From Nanobdellota archaeon (GTDB lineage: Bacteria > Patescibacteriota > Minisyncoccia > UBA6257 > GWB1-50-10), in NCBI GenBank assembly GCA_030695805.1, contig JAUYPG010000048.1, forward strand, positions 1-13,046: 13,046 nt of DNA, read 5' to 3'. Numbering within the stretch: position 1 is the first letter of the stretch; each line of letters begins with the position of its first letter. Shown piece after piece: positions 5,883 to 11,389 of this stretch. The notes below the pieces were generated by a model. The model searched no databases. It was not told where the DNA came from and saw only the letters and a list, made by a program, of their open reading frames with translations. The position numbers and the translations under genes were made by a program.

Positions 5883-6872
5883 GTGTTATATACGAAAGCG
5901 AAATTGAATAAAAAGGCGTTTACGGACGCGCCGGAGATGAGGCCAACTCGCGACGGATACGGGGAGGGCTTGGTTCGCGCAGGAGAGGAGAATAAAAACG
6001 TGGTTGCCCTGTGCGCCGACCTTACCGAGTCCACCCGGACCGAGGAGTTCGCGAAAAAGTTTCCCGAGCGTTTTTTTGAGTGCGGAGTCGCGGAGCAGGG
6101 GATGGCGACCGTTGCCGCGGGGCTTGGAATTTCGGGAAAGATTCCCTTTATCGCGTCCTACGCCACATTTTCACCGGGGCGGAACTGGGAGCAGATTCGA
6201 ACAACGATCGCGTACAACGATTCGAACGTGAAAATCGCGGGCCATCACGCGGGAATTTCCGTGGGGCCGGACGGAGCGACTCACCAGGCCATCGAGGATA
6301 TTGCCACCATGCGCGTTATGGCGAATATGCGCGTTATCGTTCCATCTGACGCGATCGAGGCGCGGAAGGCGACCATGCAGGCCGCGAGCATCTGGGGTCC
6401 TTGCTATCTTCGCTTTTCGCGGGAGAAGACCGCGATTATGACGAGCGAGGAAACGCCTTTTACCATTGGAAAGGCAGAGATATTTTTTCAGGCGCCCGGC
6501 GCTAAGGTTTTGATTATCGGATGCGGACCGCTTATGTATAACGCCCTTCTCGCGGCCCTCGTGCTGAAGAAGGAAGATATTCCGGTTACGGTTTTGAACT
6601 GCCACACCATAAAGCCATTGGACGAGAAGAAGATTTTATCTCTCGCGAAGAAGGCCGGGGCCGTCGTAACCGTTGAGGAACATAATGTTTTGGGAGGGCT
6701 TGGAGGCGCGATTGCCGAGCTTTTGGCAAAGAAAAATCCTTTGCCCATAGAATTTATCGGTATGCAGGACACCTTCGGCGAGTCCGGACCCCCATTTCAA
6801 CTTTGGAAAAAGTATGGAATGGACGTAACAGACATCGTGAAGTCCGCAAAGAAAGTGTTGAAGAGGAAGTAG
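5883..6872 (+). CDS. tkt: Transketolase, C-terminal subunit (pyrimidine-binding and C-terminal domains)
   Basis: This second half of the split transketolase (329 aa) pairs with the upstream N-terminal subunit to form the active site. TRDGYGEGLVRAG opens the pyrimidine-binding domain. The catalytic Glu lies in FECGVAEQGMATVAAG. SYATFSPGRNWEQIRTTIAY and GHHAGISVGPDGATHQAIED are family signatures. The C-terminal domain contains LIIGCG, VLNCHTIKPLDEKKI, VTVEEHNVLGGLGGAIAELL and DTFGESGPP. I take the GTG at 5883 as the start because MLYTKAKLNKKAF fits the N-terminal leader usual for this subunit. The ATG at 5937 (MRPTRDGYG) is a shorter alternative with a purine-rich GGAG next to it. It is the last gene of the operon, 17 bases before the terminator palindrome. 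Confidence 0.94.
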   Translation: MLYTKAKLNKKAFTDAPEMRPTRDGYGEGLVRAGEENKNVVALCADLTESTRTEEFAKKFPERFFECGVAEQGMATVAAGLGISGKIPFIASYATFSPGRNWEQIRTTIAYNDSNVKIAGHHAGISVGPDGATHQAIEDIATMRVMANMRVIVPSDAIEARKATMQAASIWGPCYLRFSREKTAIMTSEETPFTIGKAEIFFQAPGAKVLIIGCGPLMYNALLAALVLKKEDIPVTVLNCHTIKPLDEKKILSLAKKAGAVVTVEEHNVLGGLGGAIAELLAKKNPLPIEFIGMQDTFGESGPPFQLWKKYGMDVTDIVKSAKKVLKRK

Positions 6873-6889
6873 AAGGCCGTTAGTTTTTC

Positions 6890-6929
6890 CTCCAATATTA
6901 TGCCATGGCATAATATTGGAGTATTTTTT
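6890..6929 (+). terminator. Rho-independent terminator formed by a perfect 32-bp palindrome
   Basis: Bases 6890-6921 are a perfect palindrome centred on GCCATGGC (arms of 16: CTCCAATATTATGCCA and its complement). TATTTTTT follows at 6922-6929. It sits 17 bases after the transketolase stop, so it should end the metabolic operon. The T tract is on the + side only. The A+T-rich stem is unusual for the G+C-rich operon, and the palindrome could have a second role. Confidence 0.8.
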
Positions 6930-6957
6930 CGTGCACAACCAAAAAATCGGTTCATAC

Positions 6958-6981
6958 CCTCTCGCTTGTCCGTCCGTAGCG
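6958..6981 (+). repeat. Fragment of the dispersed mosaic repeat (CCTCTCGCTTGYCCG)
   Basis: CCTCTCGCTTGTCCG at 6958-6972 matches 14 of 15 bases of 8892-8906, where the fuller repeat begins. The rest (TCCGTAGCG) resembles the continuation only loosely. It abuts the truncated gene tail starting at 6980. Confidence 0.5.
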
Positions 6982-7063
6982 TATCATCAACGACATCTTT
7001 GGTGGGCGCGAACATTACTTAAGCGCTATTAAGGAGATAGAACAAGCAATTTATGCCTATTAA
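6980..7063 (+). pseudogene. Possible C-terminal remnant of an unidentified gene
   Basis: One frame from 6980 reads RIINDIFGGREHYLSAIKEI and then EQAIYAY before a TAA at 7061-7063. The composition looks like a real amphipathic C-terminal helix. There is no start codon, and an in-frame TAG lies immediately upstream at 6977-6979, within the repeat fragment. The simplest reading is a gene tail left after recombination at the repeat. I do not recognise the family. Chance cannot be excluded at 27 codons. Confidence 0.3.
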
Positions 7064-7077
7064 GTAGTTTATATTGG

Positions 7078-7143
7078 ACTTGCAAATATAAATGAAAATG
7101 GCAAATATGTTTATATTCAAAATAATACAGTAAGGAATAACCT
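7078..7143 (+). promoter_or_regulatory. Leader of the Bro-N gene with direct repeats and a Shine-Dalgarno
   Basis: GCAAATAT occurs at 7082-7089 and 7101-7108, start to start 19 bases, about two helical turns. CAAATATGTTTATAT at 7102-7116 recurs exactly at 11364-11378 before the ATPase gene, and ACTTGCA is upstream of both (7078-7084, 11319-11325). AAGGA at 7132-7136 is a good ribosome binding site for the ATG at 7144. This looks like a promoter/operator region, but I cannot place a -10 box firmly. Confidence 0.4.
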
Positions 7144-8004
7144 ATGAACAAACAATCAAAAAACAAGACAATCGCCATTTTTGAGGGGAATCAGATTCGT
7201 CGCCTTTGGGATGATGAAAAAGAGCTTTGGTATTTTTCTATAGTCGATGTGGTGGCTGTGTTAACAGGACGGCCGGATCATAAAAGAGCTCAAAGCTATT
7301 GGACAACGCTCAAGAATCGTCTAAAAGAGGAAGGGAGCGAGGTCGTCACAAAATGTGACCAACTGAAAATGCGAGCATCTGACGGCAAATACTACCTAAC
7401 CGATGCGGCCGATACAGAGGTTATGCTACGCCTTATCCAGTCCATCCCATCGCGAAGTGCCGAGCCGTTCAAACTGTGGCTTGCCCGCACAGGCTATGAG
7501 CGACTAGAAGAAACAGCTGACCCTGAACTTGCTATCAATCGCGCGTTAAAAACTTATTTACAAAAGGGTTATAGCCCGGAATGGGTAAATCAACGGCTCA
7601 AGAGTATTGAAATCCGCAAAGCTCTCACTGATGAATGGGAAACGAGGGGCGTAAAAGAAGGGCTCGAGTTTGCCATTTTGACTGATGAAATCACCAAGGC
7701 ATGGACGGGCATGACCACGAAAGAATATAAAAACCTCAAAGGCCTCAAGAAAGCAAATCTGCGCGACAATATGACCAACTTGGAATTGGTTTTGAATATG
7801 CTGGCAGAAACAGCGACTACGGAGATTTCCGGAAAACGCGAACCCAAAAACTTTGACGAAAACAAAACCGTGGCACGAGAAGGTGGCAGTGTCGCGGGTA
7901 ATGCAAGAAAAGAGATTGAATCTAAGACCGGCAAGAAAGCAATCACCGCCCAAAACGCAAAAACATTGCACGCCAAAAAAGAGCAAAAGAAATTTAAAAA
8001 ATAA
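7144..8004 (+). CDS. Bro-N domain protein, DinD/phage-antirepressor-like
   Basis: The 286-aa protein has a Bro-N (BRO family, N-terminal) domain over about residues 10-115: FEGNQIRRLWDDEKELWYFS, then VVAVLTGRPDHKRAQSYW, then LKMRASDGKYYLTDAADTE and FKLWLARTGYERLEE. A second conserved region at 125-222 contains DPELAINRALKTYLQKGYSPEW and FAILTDEITKAWTG, then NLKGLKKANLRDNMTNLELV, resembling the C-terminal half of DNA-damage-inducible DinD-like proteins. The last 45 residues are Lys-rich and probably bind nucleic acid. Bro-N proteins are DNA-binding proteins typical of phages and mobile islands; the role here is unproven. The start is supported by AAGGA seven bases upstream. It ends two bases before the hsdM-like stub, with the same TAACTATG junction as between the ATPase gene and hsdS. 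Confidence 0.85.
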   Translation: MNKQSKNKTIAIFEGNQIRRLWDDEKELWYFSIVDVVAVLTGRPDHKRAQSYWTTLKNRLKEEGSEVVTKCDQLKMRASDGKYYLTDAADTEVMLRLIQSIPSRSAEPFKLWLARTGYERLEETADPELAINRALKTYLQKGYSPEWVNQRLKSIEIRKALTDEWETRGVKEGLEFAILTDEITKAWTGMTTKEYKNLKGLKKANLRDNMTNLELVLNMLAETATTEISGKREPKNFDENKTVAREGGSVAGNARKEIESKTGKKAITAQNAKTLHAKKEQKKFKK

Positions 8005-8006
8005 CT

Positions 8007-8132
8007 ATGAGCGTTCAATCCATCATAAAATCAATCCAAGACATTATGCGCAAGGGAATACTTTCCGCCGACCAGCAAGCGATGATTCGCGATTTTCCGG
8101 CCGTGCTTGAACGAGAACTGAATCGGCAATGA
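8007..8132 (+). pseudogene. 41-codon stub, probable remnant of an hsdM N-terminus
   Basis: An ATG two bases after the Bro-N stop opens a 41-aa frame: MSVQSIIKSIQDIMRK, then GILSADQQAMIRDFPAVLER and ELNRQ. The first 16 residues resemble the start of one class of HsdM proteins, which go on to a GVDGDAQR-type segment and then the FLK motif. Here the sequence diverges right after MRK and stops. Either an hsdM gene was deleted and joined to other sequence, or this is a separate small protein. An earlier operon of Bro-N followed by hsdM would explain the tight spacing. The next sequence is the dispersed repeat. Confidence 0.4.
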
Positions 8133-8153
8133 GCCTCCCCGCTCATGGCTCGT

Positions 8154-8222
8154 AGCTCGAAGCAAAAACGAAGATGCGACGGAGCGCGGTGGCGCAAGGG
8201 GGGAAGATTTAATGAGATAAAA
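8154..8222 (+). repeat. Dispersed mosaic repeat, copy between the Bro-N and NYN modules
   Basis: AGCTCGAAGC at 8154-8163, then ATGCGACGGAGC, GGTGGCGCAAGG and GATTTAATGA follow in the same order as in the copy at 8911-9012, with scattered differences. This copy lacks about 32 bases present in the other after GCGCAAGG. It contains no convincing gene. An ATG at 8145 in frame with the NYN gene would translate the repeat into a basic low-complexity leader and is not credible. Confidence 0.7.
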
Positions 8223-8261
8223 CTATTATGCGACAGCCATCTCCCTTTTTGGTTTTTGGGG

Positions 8262-8267
8262 TATAAT
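8262..8267 (+). promoter_or_regulatory. -10 box of the NYN gene
   Basis: A consensus TATAAT lies 12 bases before the ATG at 8280, following a T/G-rich stretch (GGTTTTTGGGG). No good -35 is visible at 16-18 bases upstream. The resulting transcript would have a very short or no leader, which fits the lack of a Shine-Dalgarno sequence. Confidence 0.5.
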
Positions 8268-8279
8268 GGGCATAATAAT

Positions 8280-8777
8280 ATGAAGAATGATAGAAATAAT
8301 TTCGCGTATATTGATGGAGCGAATCTGCATAAGGGAGCAAAAAGCATCGGGCTCGATCTTGATTACGAACGATTCTATACATGGCTTGGTTTTAAGTACG
8401 GAATTACCGATGCGTATATTTTTATCGGCATGGTTTCTGAATATGCCGGTTTATATAATTATTTACAAAGGTCAGGGTTCAAGGTGATATTTAAAGAAGT
8501 TATTTTTGACGGCAATGGCAAGCCAAAAGGAAACTGTGACGCCGATTTGGTGTTAAGAGTAATAAGTGATTTTTATGAAAGAAAAACAAATAAGGCAATC
8601 CTTGTTTCCAGCGACGGCGATTACGCAAGCACAATCCGATTTCTGATAGAAAAGGGGAAACCGCCCATTATTCTTTCTCCTTCAGATGTGCAGAGATGCT
8701 CAATTCTTCTAAAACGTACCGGCGCGAAAATATCTTATATGCGTGATTTTATGGATACTATTAAAAAACAACTCTAA
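8280..8777 (+). CDS. NYN-domain (LabA/DUF88-like) putative ribonuclease
   Basis: The predicted product is a 165-aa single-domain protein of the NYN/PIN-like superfamily. Conserved acidic positions are visible: Asp12 in FAYIDGANLHKG, Asp87 and Asp89 in KGNCDADLVLRV, and Asp112 and Asp114 in LVSSDGDYAS. The late GAKISYM strand is also typical. Family members are thought to be metal-dependent RNases or nucleic-acid-processing proteins; the target is unknown. I chose the ATG at 8280 over the in-frame ATG at 8145 because the latter would translate the repeat and the promoter-like TATAAT. A hairpin follows the stop, so this is probably a one-gene unit between two repeat copies, like a mobile cassette. 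It could act in defence or in RNA turnover. Confidence 0.82.
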   Translation: MKNDRNNFAYIDGANLHKGAKSIGLDLDYERFYTWLGFKYGITDAYIFIGMVSEYAGLYNYLQRSGFKVIFKEVIFDGNGKPKGNCDADLVLRVISDFYERKTNKAILVSSDGDYASTIRFLIEKGKPPIILSPSDVQRCSILLKRTGAKISYMRDFMDTIKKQL

Positions 8778-8781
8778 TAAT

Positions 8782-8825
8782 GAAAAAGCCCCCATTACGG
8801 TATTATCCGTAACAGGGTCCTTTTC
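8782..8825 (+). terminator. Imperfect terminator-like hairpin after the NYN gene
   Basis: Arms 8782-8800 and 8807-8825 (19 bases each, four mismatches) flank the loop TATTAT. The inner stem ATTACGG/CCGTAAC is strong, and the right arm ends in CCTTTTC. The left arm starts with GAAAAA, so it may work in both directions. Confidence 0.55.
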
Positions 8826-8828
8826 GTA

Positions 8829-8840
8829 GTGAATATTCAC
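8829..8840. repeat. Short perfect palindrome GTGAATATTCAC
   Basis: A 12-base perfect palindrome lies three bases after the hairpin arm, in an otherwise featureless A+T-rich stretch (8841-8880). It has the size of a dimeric repressor site, but there is no further support for that. Confidence 0.35.
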
Positions 8841-8891
8841 ATGCTAACAAATATATAAATAAAGTCAATAATTTTGTCCACACCCCGCAAA

Positions 8892-9012
8892 CCTCTCGCT
8901 TGCCCGCCAAAGCTCGAAGCAACAGTGAAGAATGCGACGGAGCATGGTGGCGCAAGGAGGGTCTGTCCTTCCGAAGCTGAAAGCGTAGGAGGGAGGATTT
9001 AATGAAATAGAA
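8892..9012 (+). repeat. Dispersed mosaic repeat, longest copy, before radC
   Basis: It begins with CCTCTCGCTTGCCCG, shared with 6958-6972. From 8911 it follows the order seen at 8154-8222, with a 32-base extra piece containing TCCGAAGCTGAAAGCG. It ends in GGATTTAATGAAATAG just before the radC ATG. The GGAGGGAGG run near 8988-8996 is about 20 bases from the ATG and probably too far to be its ribosome binding site. Confidence 0.7.
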
Positions 9013-9015
9013 AAT

Positions 9016-9699
9016 ATGAGCAAATCATTTACTATACACGACTTACCTAAAGAAGAACGCCCGCGCGAGCGGTTAGTGAAGTTCGGCGAGCAGGCGCTTT
9101 CGGCCCAAGAATTATTACAGGTTATTTTGGGGCGTGGCATTGCCGGTGAATCGGTCACGGTCACGGCGCAAAAACTATTAACGCAATTTGGCAGTTTGCA
9201 AAAATTAGCCGAGGCAAGCATTGAGGAGCTGTCTTCAGTCAAAGGAATTGGATTAGCTAAAGCGACACAGATAAAAGCTGTCTTTGAAATTGGTCGTCGT
9301 CTTTCCACCCAAACCCCGTCTTACAAAAACAAAGAGCTCACCGATCCAGAAAAAGTGTATCAATTGATAAAAAGCAAACTCAAAGATTATCATAAAGAAC
9401 ATTTTTATATTATTGTTCTGAATAGTAGAAATTACTCCATCGCGGAGGTTTCAGTCGGCTCCCTTAACGCCAGCATTGTCCATCCGCGTGAGGTATTCGC
9501 GGAGGCCATTAAAAACAAGGCGGCATCAGTTATATTTGCTCACAATCATCCCTCGGGCAATACAGAGCCGTCGGAGGAGGATTTAGAATTAACCAGACGA
9601 TTAGTGGAAGCCGGAAAAATATTAGGGATAGAAGTCACGGATCATATTATTGTTGCCACAAATAGTTTCTTTAGTTTTAAAGAAAAAGGAATAATGTAA
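9016..9699 (+). CDS. radC: RadC family JAB/MPN-domain protein
   Basis: The 227-aa protein has the standard RadC layout: an N-terminal region with ERPRERLVKFGEQALSAQEL, a helix-hairpin-helix-like segment (LSSVKGIGLAKATQIKAVFE, 72-91), and a C-terminal JAMM metal-site domain. The metal motif is AHNHPSGNTEPSEEDLELT: His176, His178, Ser186 and Asp189, with Glu163 as the likely upstream acid. All expected ligands are present. RadC was once linked to DNA repair, but its biochemical role is not settled, and it is frequent in mobile and defence islands. It ends 12 bases before hsdM, so the two are probably co-transcribed. The codons are richer in A+T than in the metabolic operon. Confidence 0.94.
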   Translation: MSKSFTIHDLPKEERPRERLVKFGEQALSAQELLQVILGRGIAGESVTVTAQKLLTQFGSLQKLAEASIEELSSVKGIGLAKATQIKAVFEIGRRLSTQTPSYKNKELTDPEKVYQLIKSKLKDYHKEHFYIIVLNSRNYSIAEVSVGSLNASIVHPREVFAEAIKNKAASVIFAHNHPSGNTEPSEEDLELTRRLVEAGKILGIEVTDHIIVATNSFFSFKEKGIM

Positions 9700-9711
9700 T
9701 AAAGTAAGGAT

Positions 9712-11289
9712 ATGACAACAAATCGAAAACAACTTCATGAACGGCTCTGGTCTGCGGCGGTACAGCTCCGAGCAAATTCCGGACTTAAGCTTAACGAAAT
9801 CTCCGAACCGATTTTAGGTATGATTTTTCTTAAATTCGCCGATGTTCGTTTTAAGAAAGTCCAGACAGGAATCGTATCAGAAAGAAAGGCGGTGTATTCT
9901 ACCAATCGCGTGCGTCCTGTCAGCCCGGATGACTACAAATCAAAAGGCGTGTTATATCTCCCTGAAATTGCCTCGTACTCATATTTAATGAACCTTGCAG
10001 AGAGTAAAAATATTGGCAAGGCAATCAATGAGGCGATGAAAGCGATTGAATCAGCAAACACTGATCTTGCTGGCGTATTGCCGCAGGACTACACCTCTTT
10101 GCATAAAAAGGCGGATGAAAATAGTAAAATTTTAATAACGCTTCTTAAAAATTTTAATCAAATTCCTGATGATATTGAAGGCGATGCTTTCGGTGAAATT
10201 TATGAATATTTCCTTGGCGAATTTGCGCGCGCCGAAGGAGCCAAGGGGGGCGAGTTCTTTACCCCGCAATCCATCGTCAAACTCTTGGTAGAAATTATTG
10301 AACCCTATCATGGTAAAATTTACGATCCGGCCTGCGGAAGCGGTGGAATGTTTGTGCAATCAGCAAACTTTGTAAAATCGCATTCCAATGGCAAGTCGCA
10401 GGTGATGAACGAAGTCGCGCTCTATGGCCAAGAAAAGGGGAGCAGTAATATCCGCACCGCCAAAATGAACTTGGCGATTCACGGCCTATCTGGCAAAATT
10501 GCCGAGGTAAACTCTTTTTATGAAGACGCGTTCCAAAGCGTGGGCAAGTTTGATTTTGTGCTCGCCAATCCGCCGTTTAATGTCAAGGGTAAAGATAAAA
10601 ACGGCCAAATCGTAATAGATCCGGCGCGCCTTCAGGGCGACCCACGCTACTACCTCGGGTTGCCGCTGACTGGCAAAAAGGAAATCAGCAATGCCAATTA
10701 TCTCTGGATGCAGATGTTCATGAGTGCCTTAAATCCGCAAGGACGAGCCGGTTTTGTTATGTCTAATGCTTCAGGGGATGCTGGTAATGCCGAAAAAGAA
10801 ATCCGTAAAAAAATGATTGATGCCGGAATGGTGGATGTGATTGTGTCGGTGGGAAACAATATGTTTATGAATGCTACGCTTTCCTGTACACTCTGGTTTT
10901 TTGATAAGCGAAAAAGCGGAACAGAGAGACAAAACAAAATTCTTTTTATCAATGCGCAAGATATTTTTTATGAGATTGACCGCGCCCACAGTGATTGGAC
11001 AGATGAACAGATTCAAGAAATTGCCGGCATCGTGCGCCGGTATCGCGAGGAAAAAAGCGAGGGGAAATACAAAGACATTAAAGGCAGATGCAAGGCAGCA
11101 ACACTGGATGAAGTCCGCGCCAATGACTATTCGCTCAATCCGGGGCGTTATGTGGAGATTGTAGAAAAAGAAATGAGCGATGTTGATTTTGACGCGCGGA
11201 TGAAAGAATTGATGGGAGAATTTAGCAGCTTAACAGATGAGGCGCACAATTTGGAGAAGAAGATACAGGAGGACTGGAAAAAGCTCTAA
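9712..11289 (+). CDS. hsdM: Type I restriction-modification system DNA methyltransferase subunit (N6-adenine)
   Basis: HsdM methylates adenine in the DNA site chosen by HsdS, using S-adenosylmethionine. The 525-aa protein starts with the HsdM N-terminal domain (LHERLWSAAVQLRANSGLK, then ILGMIFLKFADVRF). The conserved GEFFTPQSIVKLLV is at 180-193. Motif I (YDPACGSGGMFVQ) includes Asp205 and Gly209-Gly212. The catalytic NPPF is at 286-289 in FDFVLANPPFNVKG. ANDYSLNPGRYVEI and a C-terminal coiled coil (about 490-525), which contacts HsdS, are present. It looks complete and functional. The gene expected next, hsdS, is displaced by an ATPase gene. A short AAGGA (9706-9710) lies very close to the ATG. 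Confidence 0.97.
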   Translation: MTTNRKQLHERLWSAAVQLRANSGLKLNEISEPILGMIFLKFADVRFKKVQTGIVSERKAVYSTNRVRPVSPDDYKSKGVLYLPEIASYSYLMNLAESKNIGKAINEAMKAIESANTDLAGVLPQDYTSLHKKADENSKILITLLKNFNQIPDDIEGDAFGEIYEYFLGEFARAEGAKGGEFFTPQSIVKLLVEIIEPYHGKIYDPACGSGGMFVQSANFVKSHSNGKSQVMNEVALYGQEKGSSNIRTAKMNLAIHGLSGKIAEVNSFYEDAFQSVGKFDFVLANPPFNVKGKDKNGQIVIDPARLQGDPRYYLGLPLTGKKEISNANYLWMQMFMSALNPQGRAGFVMSNASGDAGNAEKEIRKKMIDAGMVDVIVSVGNNMFMNATLSCTLWFFDKRKSGTERQNKILFINAQDIFYEIDRAHSDWTDEQIQEIAGIVRRYREEKSEGKYKDIKGRCKAATLDEVRANDYSLNPGRYVEIVEKEMSDVDFDARMKELMGEFSSLTDEAHNLEKKIQEDWKKL

Positions 11290-11293
11290 ATAC

Positions 11294-11378
11294 ATACACT
11301 ACTGTAGTATATCAAATTACTTGCATAATACACTATTATAATATAGTATTATGGAATAAGTACCAAATATGTTTATAT
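11294..11378 (+). promoter_or_regulatory. Operator/promoter-like region before the ATPase gene
   Basis: The 100-base gap after hsdM is very A+T-rich. ATACACTA...TAGTAT occurs twice, at 11294-11310 (3-base centre) and 11328-11349 (8-base centre), 34 bases apart start to start. A consensus TATAAT (11337-11342) lies mostly within the centre of the second. CAAATATGTTTATAT at 11364-11378 is shared with the Bro-N leader. Repressed or autoregulated transcription of the ATPase and hsdS is suggested. No strong -35 is evident. Confidence 0.45.
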
Positions 11379-11389
11379 AGAGCCATATT

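Noticed and set aside
7558..8018. Two 142-codon reverse-strand frames within the Bro-N gene
   Set aside because: Both are antisense to a conserved protein and have no domain pattern.
8145..8279. N-terminal extension of the NYN gene from the ATG at 8145
   Set aside because: It would translate the dispersed repeat and the TATAAT box into a basic low-complexity leader. The family domain begins just after the ATG at 8280.
8892..9012. CRISPR array or tRNA gene
   Set aside because: The repeats are few, unequal and not separated by unique spacers of constant size. I could not find a cloverleaf fold or a T-loop sequence.
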